Origin: Bacteroidota bacterium
GTDB lineage: Bacteria; Bacteroidota; Bacteroidia; AKYH767-A; OLB10
Assembly: GCA_019136655.1 (NCBI GenBank)
Contig: JAGVTU010000009.1
Span: forward strand, 1-64,000
Reading direction: 5' to 3'
Length of the DNA: 64,000 bases
A program made the position numbers and the translations under genes. The notes below the pieces were generated by a model. It searched no databases and was not told the origin of the DNA. It saw nothing but the letters and a program-made list of their open reading frames with translations. Positions 17,840 through 26,098 of the stretch are shown piece after piece (positions within the stretch are counted from its first letter, which is position 1; each line of letters begins with the position of its first letter).

Positions 17840-19783
17840 TTATTTCACAACAAACATTTTGGTAATCTTAGTACCATTTGTATTGATAGTGTAAAGGTAG
17901 GTTCCTGCTGCAATTGTTGAAACATCCAGTTTCAAAGTTTGCAATCCTGATAATTTACCAAAATCATAGTTAGCAACATTTTGACCAACCAGATTAGAAA
18001 CAGAAACAGATACATTACCTGCAGTTAAAAAATTCACAGGAATATTTAACACATCTGCTGTTGGGTTAGGATATGCTACTCCAACCAGCGCACTCTCAAT
18101 GTTTTTAATTCCTGTGGTTGTCACTGTAGTTAACAGAGTTACGTTTAATGGATCAATAGCTTCAGTAAATGAAGCGTCATCTACCTGACCGCAAACATAT
18201 TTATGTGTGGCAGGTGTTCCAAAACTTGGAGTTCCTGCACTTCCGTTTGATAATTCCTGATAAGTAATTGGAATTGATGTTGTAGATCCGCTGGTAATAG
18301 ACAGATTAGCTACGTTACCCACAATACAAGATGCTTCTGCCAATGAACCTGCAGTAAGATTCATTAACGGAGTTTGCATATTTGTATTCAAATCATAACC
18401 AATACACCATGCATCAGGTAATACGTTTTCTGATCCCGGATTTACAATGGTATCTGTATCAAAATACACATAAAACAACTTATCTCCGGCAGCATTCTTA
18501 GTTACTGCAGTACGATTTCTTTCAGCTACGGTTCCACCGGCATTATCATCCCATACTCCTTGATAAGTTTGTGTGGTAGATAAGAATTTTCCATACCAGG
18601 TTGTTCCACCATCAGTTGAATAGATATCGCAAATAGCAAATGCTCCTGCACCGGCAAGATATTGGCCTGCAACAGGGTCAAGCATATACACCCCTCCTAC
18701 AACATGTGGATTTCCTGCATTGTCAAGTGTTAAAGCAAACTCGAACAGCATAGTCCAGTTGTAACCAGTTTGAGGCGCACCTAAAACAGCATCAAAATTA
18801 TTGAAGCTAACCATGGTAGGATTACTCCAGGTAACACCACCATCAGTTGTTTTAATAAAGCATGGAAGATAAGCATTTTGGCTTGATGTAAAGTTTGGGT
18901 CGTTAATGTGTGAAATAGTGAATACCCAACCTGTAAGTCCGTCAGCAGACCATGCAGTTTTTACCTCGTTATGAAACAAAGGAGTTCCGTCATTTGGGTC
19001 AAGATCTGCTACAAATGGCACTGCAATATTGTTGTAGTCGTATTTATTGGCACCACTGTTCCAAACACCTTTTGTTACCCAAAGGTTAACATTGCCATAT
19101 GCCTGTGAATTTACAGCGTCATCCTGAAAATCGGCAACATAGGCATTACCAACATTATCAGATGTCATACTTGAAGGGATGTCTCCCATAAAGCCACCTG
19201 TAACAAAACTTTGAACTTCCTGATTTGCATTAGTTCCATCAAGTTTAGATGTACAGTGTGGTTGACTTAACCAACCTGCACCATCAGTTGCAGTGCCGAA
19301 ACCTGCAACCCATGCATTTGCAGGGTCTGTGTTGCCTGTTGGATTGTAGATAACACCCATTGGGTAACGGCCTAAATTACCTGGCGATCCTGAAACAGAA
19401 TAAGCAGGTCCCTGATTGATATTCCAGGTATTTCCTCCATCTGTTGAAATATCCCAAAAATAATCACCTGAACTTGCACCAACACCACCTGAAGGATTAC
19501 CACGGTGAATAAATGCAACCGTATTAAGTTCAGGACTATAAATAAGGTTCGAACGTACACCGTTTATTGATGTATAACTATTACCTGAACTTCCTAAAGT
19601 ATTTTCGCATCCTGCAGTAAAAGTTGAATTGTTTCCTGCTCTTAAAACTGCACTATGATGCCCACCTGTAATTTTAGTTCCATTATAAACCGCGTCCAAC
19701 TTAACAGCAGGACGTCTACCTTCCTGCGCATTGGCCATCATAGCTGTGCCCAATGCCAAAGTAATTAGTAAACTTTTTCTCAT
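17840..19783 (-). CDS. T9SS-exported Asp-box (BNR) propeller protein, copy 2
   Basis: 647 residues. Its order is the same as copy 1: signal peptide (MRKSLLITLALGTAMMANAQ), a propeller with Asp-boxes (STDGGNTW, TTDGGVTW, STDGGTTW), and a T9SS type A tail (VAYPNPTADVLNIP, LKLDVSTIAAGTYLYTI, ITKMFVVK). Long stretches are nearly identical to copy 1, for example GRYPMGVIYNPTGNTDPAN and CTSKLDGTNANQE. The signal peptide and tail are also shared, so this is a full-length tandem duplication that has since diverged. Ligand unknown. Confidence 0.88.
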   Translation of the reverse strand: MRKSLLITLALGTAMMANAQEGRRPAVKLDAVYNGTKITGGHHSAVLRAGNNSTFTAGCENTLGSSGNSYTSINGVRSNLIYSPELNTVAFIHRGNPSGGVGASSGDYFWDISTDGGNTWNINQGPAYSVSGSPGNLGRYPMGVIYNPTGNTDPANAWVAGFGTATDGAGWLSQPHCTSKLDGTNANQEVQSFVTGGFMGDIPSSMTSDNVGNAYVADFQDDAVNSQAYGNVNLWVTKGVWNSGANKYDYNNIAVPFVADLDPNDGTPLFHNEVKTAWSADGLTGWVFTISHINDPNFTSSQNAYLPCFIKTTDGGVTWSNPTMVSFNNFDAVLGAPQTGYNWTMLFEFALTLDNAGNPHVVGGVYMLDPVAGQYLAGAGAFAICDIYSTDGGTTWYGKFLSTTQTYQGVWDDNAGGTVAERNRTAVTKNAAGDKLFYVYFDTDTIVNPGSENVLPDAWCIGYDLNTNMQTPLMNLTAGSLAEASCIVGNVANLSITSGSTTSIPITYQELSNGSAGTPSFGTPATHKYVCGQVDDASFTEAIDPLNVTLLTTVTTTGIKNIESALVGVAYPNPTADVLNIPVNFLTAGNVSVSVSNLVGQNVANYDFGKLSGLQTLKLDVSTIAAGTYLYTINTNGTKITKMFVVK

Positions 19784-19820
19784 TTTCTTATGATTTTAAT
19801 TTGATATTTGATTAACACGA

Positions 19821-19828
19821 CAAAAGTA
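19821..19828 (-). promoter_or_regulatory. Possible -7 box for T9SS propeller copy 2
   Basis: TACTTTTG on the minus strand, 37 bp before the ATG. The upstream element at 19 bp is TTT rather than TTG. Its placement mirrors that of copy 1. Confidence 0.5.
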
Positions 19829-19936
19829 ATTAATTTTATAAATATTAAAAATGCAAAATTTAAGAATTGAAAAACATAATGTGTTTTTTGACGTGTCAGA
19901 TACAATCTTCATTCATGCTTATTATATTTTTAACTA

Positions 19937-19967
19937 TTTGATGAATTCAATTTTTCATTTACTTTTG
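19937..19967 (+). promoter_or_regulatory. Promoter of tRNA-His
   Basis: TTTG (19937-19940), a spacer of exactly 19 bp, then TACTTTTG (19960-19967). The tRNA begins about 63 bp further on, leaving a short 5' leader for RNase P. Confidence 0.75.
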
Positions 19968-20030
19968 CACCTCGTTTTCAAGAACATGATATGTAATTTT
20001 ATTTTTCAATATCATTCTGAAAACAATATG

Positions 20031-20104
20031 GTGAATGTAGCTCAGTTGGTTAGAGCATCAGATTGTGGTTCTGAGGGTCGTGGGTTCGAGCCCCATCTTT
20101 CACC
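20031..20104 (+). tRNA. tRNA-His (anticodon GTG)
   Basis: A full cloverleaf can be drawn. The acceptor is GTGAATG with CTTTCAC, D arm GCTC/GAGC, anticodon stem TCAGA/TCTGA with loop TTGTGGT (GTG at 34-36), and T arm GTGGG/CCCAT with loop TTCGAGC. A G at 20030 can serve as the extra G-1 opposite C73, the histidine identity mark. Acceptor pair 6-67 is a U-U mismatch. CCA is not encoded. Confidence 0.95.
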
Positions 20105-20121
20105 CTGATTTTTACAACTAA

Positions 20122-20153
20122 CGGATTTTTAAGAAATCGGATTTCTTTTTCCG
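20122..20153 (+). terminator. Possible tRNA-His terminator
   Basis: AAGAAAT, a CGG loop and ATTTCTT make a 7-bp stem followed by Ts; outer CGG and CCG can also pair. The stem is AT-rich, so the call is moderate. Confidence 0.45.
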
Positions 20154-20183
20154 AATCACCAGTTTAAATAATATATTTATTTC

Positions 20184-20798
20184 ATGGAATACAATACCCA
20201 GAGGCCTGAATTAATTATTTCAGAATACGGACGAAACATTCAGCGTATGGTTGACCATGCTCTACAATTAGAAACCCGTGAGGAAAGAACCAAAGCCGCA
20301 CATGCCATAGTCAACGCAATGGTAGTACTCAATCCTCAAATAAAAGAATATAATGATTACAGACTTAAACTATGGGATCACTTATTCATCATGTCTGACT
20401 ATAAACTGGACTGCGACTCTCCATACCCCATGCCATCGCCTGAAAAAAGAACTCTTAAGCCTGAGAAAGTTCCATATCCTACCTACAACATCAAATATCG
20501 TCATTACGGAACAATAGTCATCAAGATGATTGAAGAAGCCTGCAAGTTGGAAGACGGTCCTGCAAAAGATCAGGTAGCACTTATGATTGCCAATTTTATG
20601 AAACAATCGTATGTCAATTACAATCGTGATAATGTAAATGATGAAGTAATAATCGAGCAGTTGCGGAAAATTTCCAACGGAAAAATCAATCTGCAGGAAG
20701 ATGTTCGTTTACGTTATGTATCTGACGTAAAACCTGCAGGGTTTTCGACAGGTGGTAAAAAGAAAAAGAAAAAGAAGAAAAAACATTCTACACAGTAA
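20184..20798 (+). CDS. DUF4290 protein with lysine-rich tail
   Basis: 204 residues. The conserved part (EYNTQRPELIISEYGRNIQRMVDHA, then LKLWDHLFIMSDYKLDCDSPYP) matches DUF4290, a cytoplasmic family of Bacteroidota with no known activity. In this phylum it is commonly placed just before murA, as here (3-bp gap), so a link to cell-wall synthesis is inferred. The C-terminus is a run of nine lysines followed by HSTQ, written mostly as AAA/AAG codons; it could bind nucleic acid or acidic surfaces. Confidence 0.88.
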   Translation: MEYNTQRPELIISEYGRNIQRMVDHALQLETREERTKAAHAIVNAMVVLNPQIKEYNDYRLKLWDHLFIMSDYKLDCDSPYPMPSPEKRTLKPEKVPYPTYNIKYRHYGTIVIKMIEEACKLEDGPAKDQVALMIANFMKQSYVNYNRDNVNDEVIIEQLRKISNGKINLQEDVRLRYVSDVKPAGFSTGGKKKKKKKKKHSTQ

Positions 20799-20801
20799 CA
20801 G

Positions 20802-22109
20802 ATGGCTAACAGTTTTGAAATCATTGGTGGTCAGCCTTTGCATGGTGAGATAGAACCACAGGGGGCCAAAAATGAAGCATTGCAAATACTTTGTGCTGTT
20901 CTCTTAACTGACGAACAGGTTACTATTCATAATATTCCTGATATAAGGGATGTAAATAAACTTATTGAGTTATTACAAAGTCTTGGTGTAAAGATTGAAA
21001 AAGTAAAACAGGGAAGTTATACTTTTAAAGCAGATGAAGTAAATCTCAATTTTATGAAAACCGATGATTTCCTTAAACAAGCCGGTTCATTGCGAGGGTC
21101 TATTATGATTGCAGGCCCGTTGTTATCGCGATTTGGAATTGCTTATGTACCTAAACCCGGTGGAGATAAAATAGGCCGCAGAAGATTAGATACGCACTTC
21201 ATAGGTTTTCAAAATCTGGGAGCTAAATTTGATTTCGATTCCAACACTAAAATTTTCAGCGTATCTGCAAAAAAGCTCAAAGGAAGCTATATGTTGCTTG
21301 ATGAGGCATCAGTAACAGGAACTGCCAACATCATCATGGCCGCGGTCATGGCGGATGGAGTAACAACTATTTACAATGCTGCTTGCGAACCTTACATTCA
21401 GCAGCTTTGTAAAATGCTTAACAAGATGGGTGCTGATATTAGTGGTGTTGGTTCAAATCTCCTCACCATTAAAGGTGTGACTAAATTAAAAGGCTGCACT
21501 CATACTATGTTGCCCGATATGATTGAAGTTGGAAGTTTTATTGGACTGGCAGCTATGACACAGTCTGACATTACCATTAAAAACTGCAGTATAGCCAATC
21601 TGGGTATCATCCCTTCTACTTTTCAAAGATTGGGAATTAAACTCAATATAAAGGGAGATGATATTCACGTACCGGCTCAAAAAAATTATGAGATTGATAC
21701 CTTCATAGATGGTTCAATACTGACTATTGCCGATGCCATCTGGCCGGGCCTTACCCCCGATTTACTCAGCGTCATACTGGTAACAGCAACCCAGGCAAAT
21801 GGTACGGTATTGATTCATCAGAAAATGTTTGAAAGCCGCTTATTCTTCGTGGACAAACTCATTGATATGGGAGCACAAATTATACTTTGCGACCCACACC
21901 GTGCTACCGTTATTGGACTTAACCGGAAACATTCTCTTAAAGGCATTCAGATGACGTCTCCTGATATACGTGCAGGTGTAGCGTTGCTGATAGCCGCCCT
22001 GTCAGCCAAAGGAAAGAGCGTTATTCATAACATTGAACAGATAGACAGAGGGTACGAAAGGATTGATGAACGCTTGATAAATTTAGGCGCAAAAATCAAA
22101 CGTATTTAA
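20802..22109 (+). CDS. murA: UDP-N-acetylglucosamine 1-carboxyvinyltransferase
   Basis: 435 residues. MurA transfers enolpyruvate from PEP to UDP-GlcNAc, the first committed step of peptidoglycan synthesis. Marks include GAKNEALQILCAVLL (substrate-binding Lys-Asn) and DIRAGVALLIAALSAKGKSVI near the end. The active-site loop reads PGGDKIGRRRLDTH: the usual Cys (E. coli Cys115, target of fosfomycin) is Asp122. Cys-to-Asp MurA proteins are active and fosfomycin-insensitive in other bacteria, so intrinsic resistance is expected. Cotranscribed with DUF4290. Confidence 0.95.
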   Translation: MANSFEIIGGQPLHGEIEPQGAKNEALQILCAVLLTDEQVTIHNIPDIRDVNKLIELLQSLGVKIEKVKQGSYTFKADEVNLNFMKTDDFLKQAGSLRGSIMIAGPLLSRFGIAYVPKPGGDKIGRRRLDTHFIGFQNLGAKFDFDSNTKIFSVSAKKLKGSYMLLDEASVTGTANIIMAAVMADGVTTIYNAACEPYIQQLCKMLNKMGADISGVGSNLLTIKGVTKLKGCTHTMLPDMIEVGSFIGLAAMTQSDITIKNCSIANLGIIPSTFQRLGIKLNIKGDDIHVPAQKNYEIDTFIDGSILTIADAIWPGLTPDLLSVILVTATQANGTVLIHQKMFESRLFFVDKLIDMGAQIILCDPHRATVIGLNRKHSLKGIQMTSPDIRAGVALLIAALSAKGKSVIHNIEQIDRGYERIDERLINLGAKIKRI

Positions 22110-22199
22110 AACATTTTTCTATTTTAGCGTTAATTAAAATTCAAGTGAAGGCGTTTAAGAATGGTATATAAATTGACAATCGTCTAATTAAAAAACAAC

Positions 22200-22733
22200 A
22201 TGAATAAAAAAATCAAATCAGTATTAGTTTTAATTGCAATCATTGGCTCATCCTTTTATTCACAGGCACAAAAACTGATTGAAGGAACAGCCATAGGAAA
22301 CAAAGCTCCAGAACTGGCATTTACATCACCTGAAGGTAAAACCATCGCATTATCTTCATTGAAAGGTAAAGTGGTGCTGATTGATTTTTGGGCGTCATGG
22401 TGTGGTCCATGTCGAATGGAAAATCCCAATGTTGTTGCTGCATTCAACAAATACAAGGACAAAAAATTCAAAGGTGCTAAAGGTGGATTTACTGTCTATA
22501 GTGTATCATTAGATCAGGATAAAAACCGCTGGATGCAAGCTATCAAACAAGATAACCTGAGCTGGCCATATCATGTAAGTGATTTAGCCGGATGGTATAG
22601 CAAAGCTGCACAGATTTATAAAGTTAATTCCATTCCATCAAGCTGGCTTATAGATGCCAATGGTGTGATTGTAGGAAGCAACCTTCGTGGGCAGGCTCTT
22701 ACCGATGCTTTGGAAAAATTAGTGGTAAACTGA
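22200..22733 (+). CDS. TlpA-like periplasmic thiol-disulfide protein
   Basis: 177 residues with a signal peptide (MNKKIKSVLVLIAIIGSSFYSQAQ). The thioredoxin fold has the active site WASWCGPCRMENP near residue 63 and the cis-proline in NSIPSSWLID. The form is typical of TlpA/ResA reductases that keep periplasmic cysteines reduced, for example during cytochrome c maturation or oxidative stress; the exact partner is unknown. It is a single-gene unit bounded by a strong terminator. Confidence 0.88.
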   Translation: MNKKIKSVLVLIAIIGSSFYSQAQKLIEGTAIGNKAPELAFTSPEGKTIALSSLKGKVVLIDFWASWCGPCRMENPNVVAAFNKYKDKKFKGAKGGFTVYSVSLDQDKNRWMQAIKQDNLSWPYHVSDLAGWYSKAAQIYKVNSIPSSWLIDANGVIVGSNLRGQALTDALEKLVVN

Positions 22734-22757
22734 TATTGTTAGTTTTATAATTATAGT

Positions 22758-22786
22758 AAAAACAGCCGGTAATTCCGGCTGTTTTT
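22758..22786 (+). terminator. Rho-independent terminator after the TlpA-like gene
   Basis: AAAAACAGCCGG and CCGGCTGTTTTT form a perfect 12-bp stem with loop TAATT, ending in a T-run, 24 bp after the stop codon. Confidence 0.92.
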
Positions 22787-22830
22787 ATTTGGTATAAGAG
22801 GTAAATTGACCATTTAAAGCATAGAATAGT

Positions 22831-22838
22831 TAACTTTG
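22831..22838 (+). promoter_or_regulatory. Possible -7 box for grpE-dnaJ
   Basis: TAACTTTG matches TAnnTTTG, 51 bp before the grpE ATG. A TTG lies 22 bp upstream, longer than the preferred 19. No CIRCE-type inverted repeat is seen. Confidence 0.45.
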
Positions 22839-22889
22839 CCTGCCAATTTGACCCAAAAACTACAATGGCAGTGTTTTTGAAAAACAATA

Positions 22890-23474
22890 ATGAAATTTTT
22901 TAAGAAAAATAAAATGCAGAGTAATAAAGATGTAGCTGACACCAATGAATCTGCTCCACAGGAAGAAATTCTTAATCAGCAAGAAGAGCAGAAAGTTGAT
23001 GAGCAAACTGTCCCCGTTGAAAATCCGGTAGAATTGTTAAAGGAAGAACTGGCTATTGCCAACGACAAGTATCTTCGTTTATACAGCGATTTTGAGAACT
23101 ATAAAAAACGAATGATGCGTGAGCGAGTTGATTTAATCAAAACAGCAGGTGCCGATGTTATTGCCTCATTACTTCCTGTATTAGATGATCTTGAACGCGC
23201 TTTGAAAGCAATGGATAATACAACCACCAATGTAGAAGCTGTGAAAGAAGGAGTGATCTTAATTCAGACAAAACTGAAGAATCAGTTAGCGCAACATGGG
23301 CTTCAGGCGCTTGAATCTGTCAATAAACCTTTTGATACAGATTTGCATGAGGCCGTAACCAACCTTCCTGTTGAAGAGGAAAGTAAAAAAGGGATTGTGT
23401 TAGATGAAATAGAAAAAGGCTATATGCTGAATGATAAAGTGCTGCGTCATGCTAAGGTTGTTGTAGGCGGATAA
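22890..23474 (+). CDS. grpE: Nucleotide exchange factor GrpE
   Basis: 194 residues. GrpE releases ADP from DnaK. The first 55 residues are acidic and Gln/Glu-rich; then comes the long dimer helix ([30 protein letters not shown]) and the beta-wing domain ([47 protein letters not shown]). The GrpE signature FENYKKR and the end HAKVVVGG are clear. dnaJ follows after 14 bp; dnaK is not in the window. Confidence 0.96.
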   Translation: MKFFKKNKMQSNKDVADTNESAPQEEILNQQEEQKVDEQTVPVENPVELLKEELAIANDKYLRLYSDFENYKKRMMRERVDLIKTAGADVIASLLPVLDDLERALKAMDNTTTNVEAVKEGVILIQTKLKNQLAQHGLQALESVNKPFDTDLHEAVTNLPVEEESKKGIVLDEIEKGYMLNDKVLRHAKVVVGG

Positions 23475-23488
23475 AACTTTTCACACAA

Positions 23489-24643
23489 ATGGCAAAGAGA
23501 GATTATTACGAAATACTTGGTGTATCGCGCAACGCTACAGAAGCAGAAATAAAAAAGGCTTACCGGCAGATGGCAATAAAATACCATCCTGATAAAAATC
23601 CCGGTAATAAAGAGGCTGAAGAAAAATTTAAAGAAGCTGCTGAAGCGTATGAGGTATTGAGTAATCCCGAAAAGAAAAGCAAATATGACCAGTTTGGTCA
23701 TCAGGGAATGAATGGCGCAGGATATGGAGGTGGCAGCCACATGAATATGGAAGACATCTTCAGTCAGTTTGGCGACATTTTTGGCGGACATAATCCATTC
23801 GAAAGTTTTTTTGGTGGTGGCGGTGGTCAGCGTGCAGGTGGACGAAGAGTAAACCGAGGTACCAATCTTCGGATAAAAGTAAAACTCAACCTGAAGGAAA
23901 TAGCCAATGGCGTTGAGAAAAAAATCAAAGTCAGCAAAAAAGTTGCCTGCCATACTTGTCATGGCAGTGGCGCTCAAGGTAGCAACTCTTTCAGCAAGTG
24001 CCCTAATTGCAAAGGTTCAGGGCAGGTAAGGCGTGTTACCAACACCATACTTGGCCAGATGCAAACCGTGACTACCTGTAATGTATGTAACGGTGAAGGG
24101 CAAGTTATTGCCAACATTTGCAAAACATGCCATGGAAGTGGTATTGAGCAGGGTGAAGAAACCATCAACATTCCAATTCCGGCAGGTGTAGCTGATGGCA
24201 TGCAACTTAACGTAAGTGGCAAGGGTAATATGGGTGAAAGAAACGGAGTGCCCGGTGACTTATTAATTGTTATTGATGAAATTGAAGACCCACAGCTAAA
24301 ACGTGATGGAGATAATTTACTTTTTGATTTATATATCACTTTTGTGGATGCAGCATTAGGCACACAGGCAGAAGTTCCTACTGTTGACGGTAAAGCAAAA
24401 ATTAAAATTGATCCCGGCACACAAGGCGGAAAAGTATTACGGCTGAAAGGCAAAGGACTTCCGCGAGTGAACAGTTATCACAAAGGTGATTTGCTGGTAA
24501 ATATTAACGTGTGGACACCTCAGCAACTTTCTGCCGAAGAGAAAAAAATACTTGAAAAATTGCGCGATTCCGAAAATTTTAAACCTAAACCGGGAAAAGG
24601 CGACAAGAGTTTTTTTGAGAAGATGAAAGAGTTCTTTAACTGA
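23489..24643 (+). CDS. dnaJ: Chaperone protein DnaJ
   Basis: 384 residues, type I (DnaJ proper). The J domain has YHPDKNPGN with the HPD tripeptide that stimulates DnaK, then a Gly/Phe-rich linker. The zinc-binding region holds four CXXCXGXG motifs ([32 protein letters not shown]), and the C-terminal substrate-binding domains are complete. In operon with grpE. Confidence 0.97.
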   Translation: MAKRDYYEILGVSRNATEAEIKKAYRQMAIKYHPDKNPGNKEAEEKFKEAAEAYEVLSNPEKKSKYDQFGHQGMNGAGYGGGSHMNMEDIFSQFGDIFGGHNPFESFFGGGGGQRAGGRRVNRGTNLRIKVKLNLKEIANGVEKKIKVSKKVACHTCHGSGAQGSNSFSKCPNCKGSGQVRRVTNTILGQMQTVTTCNVCNGEGQVIANICKTCHGSGIEQGEETINIPIPAGVADGMQLNVSGKGNMGERNGVPGDLLIVIDEIEDPQLKRDGDNLLFDLYITFVDAALGTQAEVPTVDGKAKIKIDPGTQGGKVLRLKGKGLPRVNSYHKGDLLVNINVWTPQQLSAEEKKILEKLRDSENFKPKPGKGDKSFFEKMKEFFN

Positions 24644-24750
24644 TGCCTCCTTCCTTTTGTACACTCAATTCCATCTTAGTTTCTTGCCTTTATAAGAATA
24701 CAGGAACTATGTATCTAAACATCCAATATCTCTAGTTTTATTTTTATCGG

Positions 24751-25863
24751 ATGAAGGTAATACATTACATGTGGTCAGGCAATATGGGTGGGATTGAAAA
24801 ACTCACCATCTGGCTTGCCGAAAATCAACTTAAAAGAAAAGACTTATCTAACCTCATCCTCATTGGAACAAATAAAGGCACCCTGTTTGAAACCCTTAAA
24901 CAAAAAAATATTTCTTATGATATTCTCGGATTGAAAAATGGGTGGGGTTTTAATCTTAAATTCTGGAGAAAACTTCGTCATCACTTCAAATCAACCGATA
25001 TCATACACATACACACCTTTAATCCTTGGGTATTATTTGCAGCAATAATTTCAGGTAAAAAAATTGTTTATACGCTGCACGGAAACTTTGTGTATGGTCG
25101 AAAAGTAAAATTGACAGATAAAGTCAATCAATATTGTATTGGTCTTGTGCTGAATCATTTTACTGACATAGTCACTTTTAATTCAAAGTTTACGGAATCA
25201 ACAGCGCATAAAAGATATGGATTGAAATCTGTAAGAAAACAATTGGTATATAATGGTGTAGATTTTTCAAACTTAATACTTACCGATAATGACGATGTAA
25301 AACGTTTCAGAGAACAGCATAAAAACAAATTCATTATTGGTACTGTTGCTCGGTTTGCCGGTGTTAAACGTATTGACCGACTGATTGATGCATTTAAAAT
25401 ATTTTCAAAAGATAAAAGTGATGCATTGCTTCTTCTTACAGGTGATGGTCCGTTAAGACAATCATTGGAACAAAAAGTAAAAGAAGATAAACTGGAGGAG
25501 AAGGTAGTGTTTACCGGATTTCAAAAAAATGCAGCTGACTGGGAATCACTGATGGATGTTTGCGTTTTCCCCTCTCAAAATGAATCTTTCGGTTTGGTAG
25601 CTGTGGAAGCTATGTACCTTGGAAAACCGGTGATTGTTTTTAATGATGGTGGCGGATTAGTTGAAATTACACACTCCATTTCGCCTGAAGATATAACCGG
25701 TAATATCCACGAAGCAGCAGAACGAATGCAGTTTTATTACAATCTAAATAATCAGACTGAACAAAAGGATGCGATTCAGAAAAGAAAGTTATATGCACTA
25801 AACTTTTCTATCGAAAATATGGAGCGTAATTTTTATGAAATTTATCAGTCGTTACTAAGTTAA
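24751..25863 (+). CDS. Family 4-type glycosyltransferase (GT-B)
   Basis: 370 residues. The N-terminal half has MWSGNMGGIEKLTIWLA, the glycine-rich acceptor loop of GT4 enzymes. The C-terminal half has IGTVARFAGVKRIDRLIDAF, LLTGDGPLRQSLEQ and FPSQNESFGLVAVEAMYLGKPVIVFNDGGG, the EX7E-type nucleotide-sugar site. It is probably cytoplasmic or membrane-associated and involved in surface polysaccharide synthesis together with the Wzc-like gene downstream. Donor and acceptor unknown. Confidence 0.9.
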   Translation: MKVIHYMWSGNMGGIEKLTIWLAENQLKRKDLSNLILIGTNKGTLFETLKQKNISYDILGLKNGWGFNLKFWRKLRHHFKSTDIIHIHTFNPWVLFAAIISGKKIVYTLHGNFVYGRKVKLTDKVNQYCIGLVLNHFTDIVTFNSKFTESTAHKRYGLKSVRKQLVYNGVDFSNLILTDNDDVKRFREQHKNKFIIGTVARFAGVKRIDRLIDAFKIFSKDKSDALLLLTGDGPLRQSLEQKVKEDKLEEKVVFTGFQKNAADWESLMDVCVFPSQNESFGLVAVEAMYLGKPVIVFNDGGGLVEITHSISPEDITGNIHEAAERMQFYYNLNNQTEQKDAIQKRKLYALNFSIENMERNFYEIYQSLLS

Positions 25864-26004
25864 TTATACAAATTAGCGTAAGTATAATCCTTGTTTTTGT
25901 CTTTTGAAATTTTTCAAATAGTTACACTGTTTGATGTCAACTATTTTCTCCTTTAATTACTGTGAAATAAATTCAACTGCCCTTTAACGAATTTTCCCTG
26001 TTAA

Positions 26005-26054
26005 GGTTACATTTATTTATCCAATTCTATTTACAGAATGAACAGTGTGTAACC
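26005..26054. promoter_or_regulatory. Inverted repeat upstream of the Wzc-like gene
   Basis: GGTTACA and TGTAACC, 7 bp each and 36 nt apart, lie in the 235-bp gap before the Wzc-like gene. They could form a leader stem or an operator; nothing else in the gap (no ORF, no clear TAnnTTTG box) explains its length. Confidence 0.3.
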
Positions 26055-26098
26055 CTATTGCCAAAAGTGAAGTATAGATAGGCAAAAATTAAGGGAAG

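Noticed and set aside
19851-20108. 85-codon plus-strand ORF ending in VAQLVRASDCGSEGRGFEP
   Set aside because: Its 3' part is the tRNA-His read as protein, a well-known false ORF pattern; the rest lies over two promoters.
23447-23977. 176-codon minus-strand ORF
   Set aside because: Antisense to the J domain and first part of dnaJ; low-complexity Phe/Ser/Thr-rich product; no family resemblance.
23974-24453. 159-codon minus-strand ORF
   Set aside because: Antisense to the zinc-finger and C-terminal parts of dnaJ; composition follows from the opposite strand.
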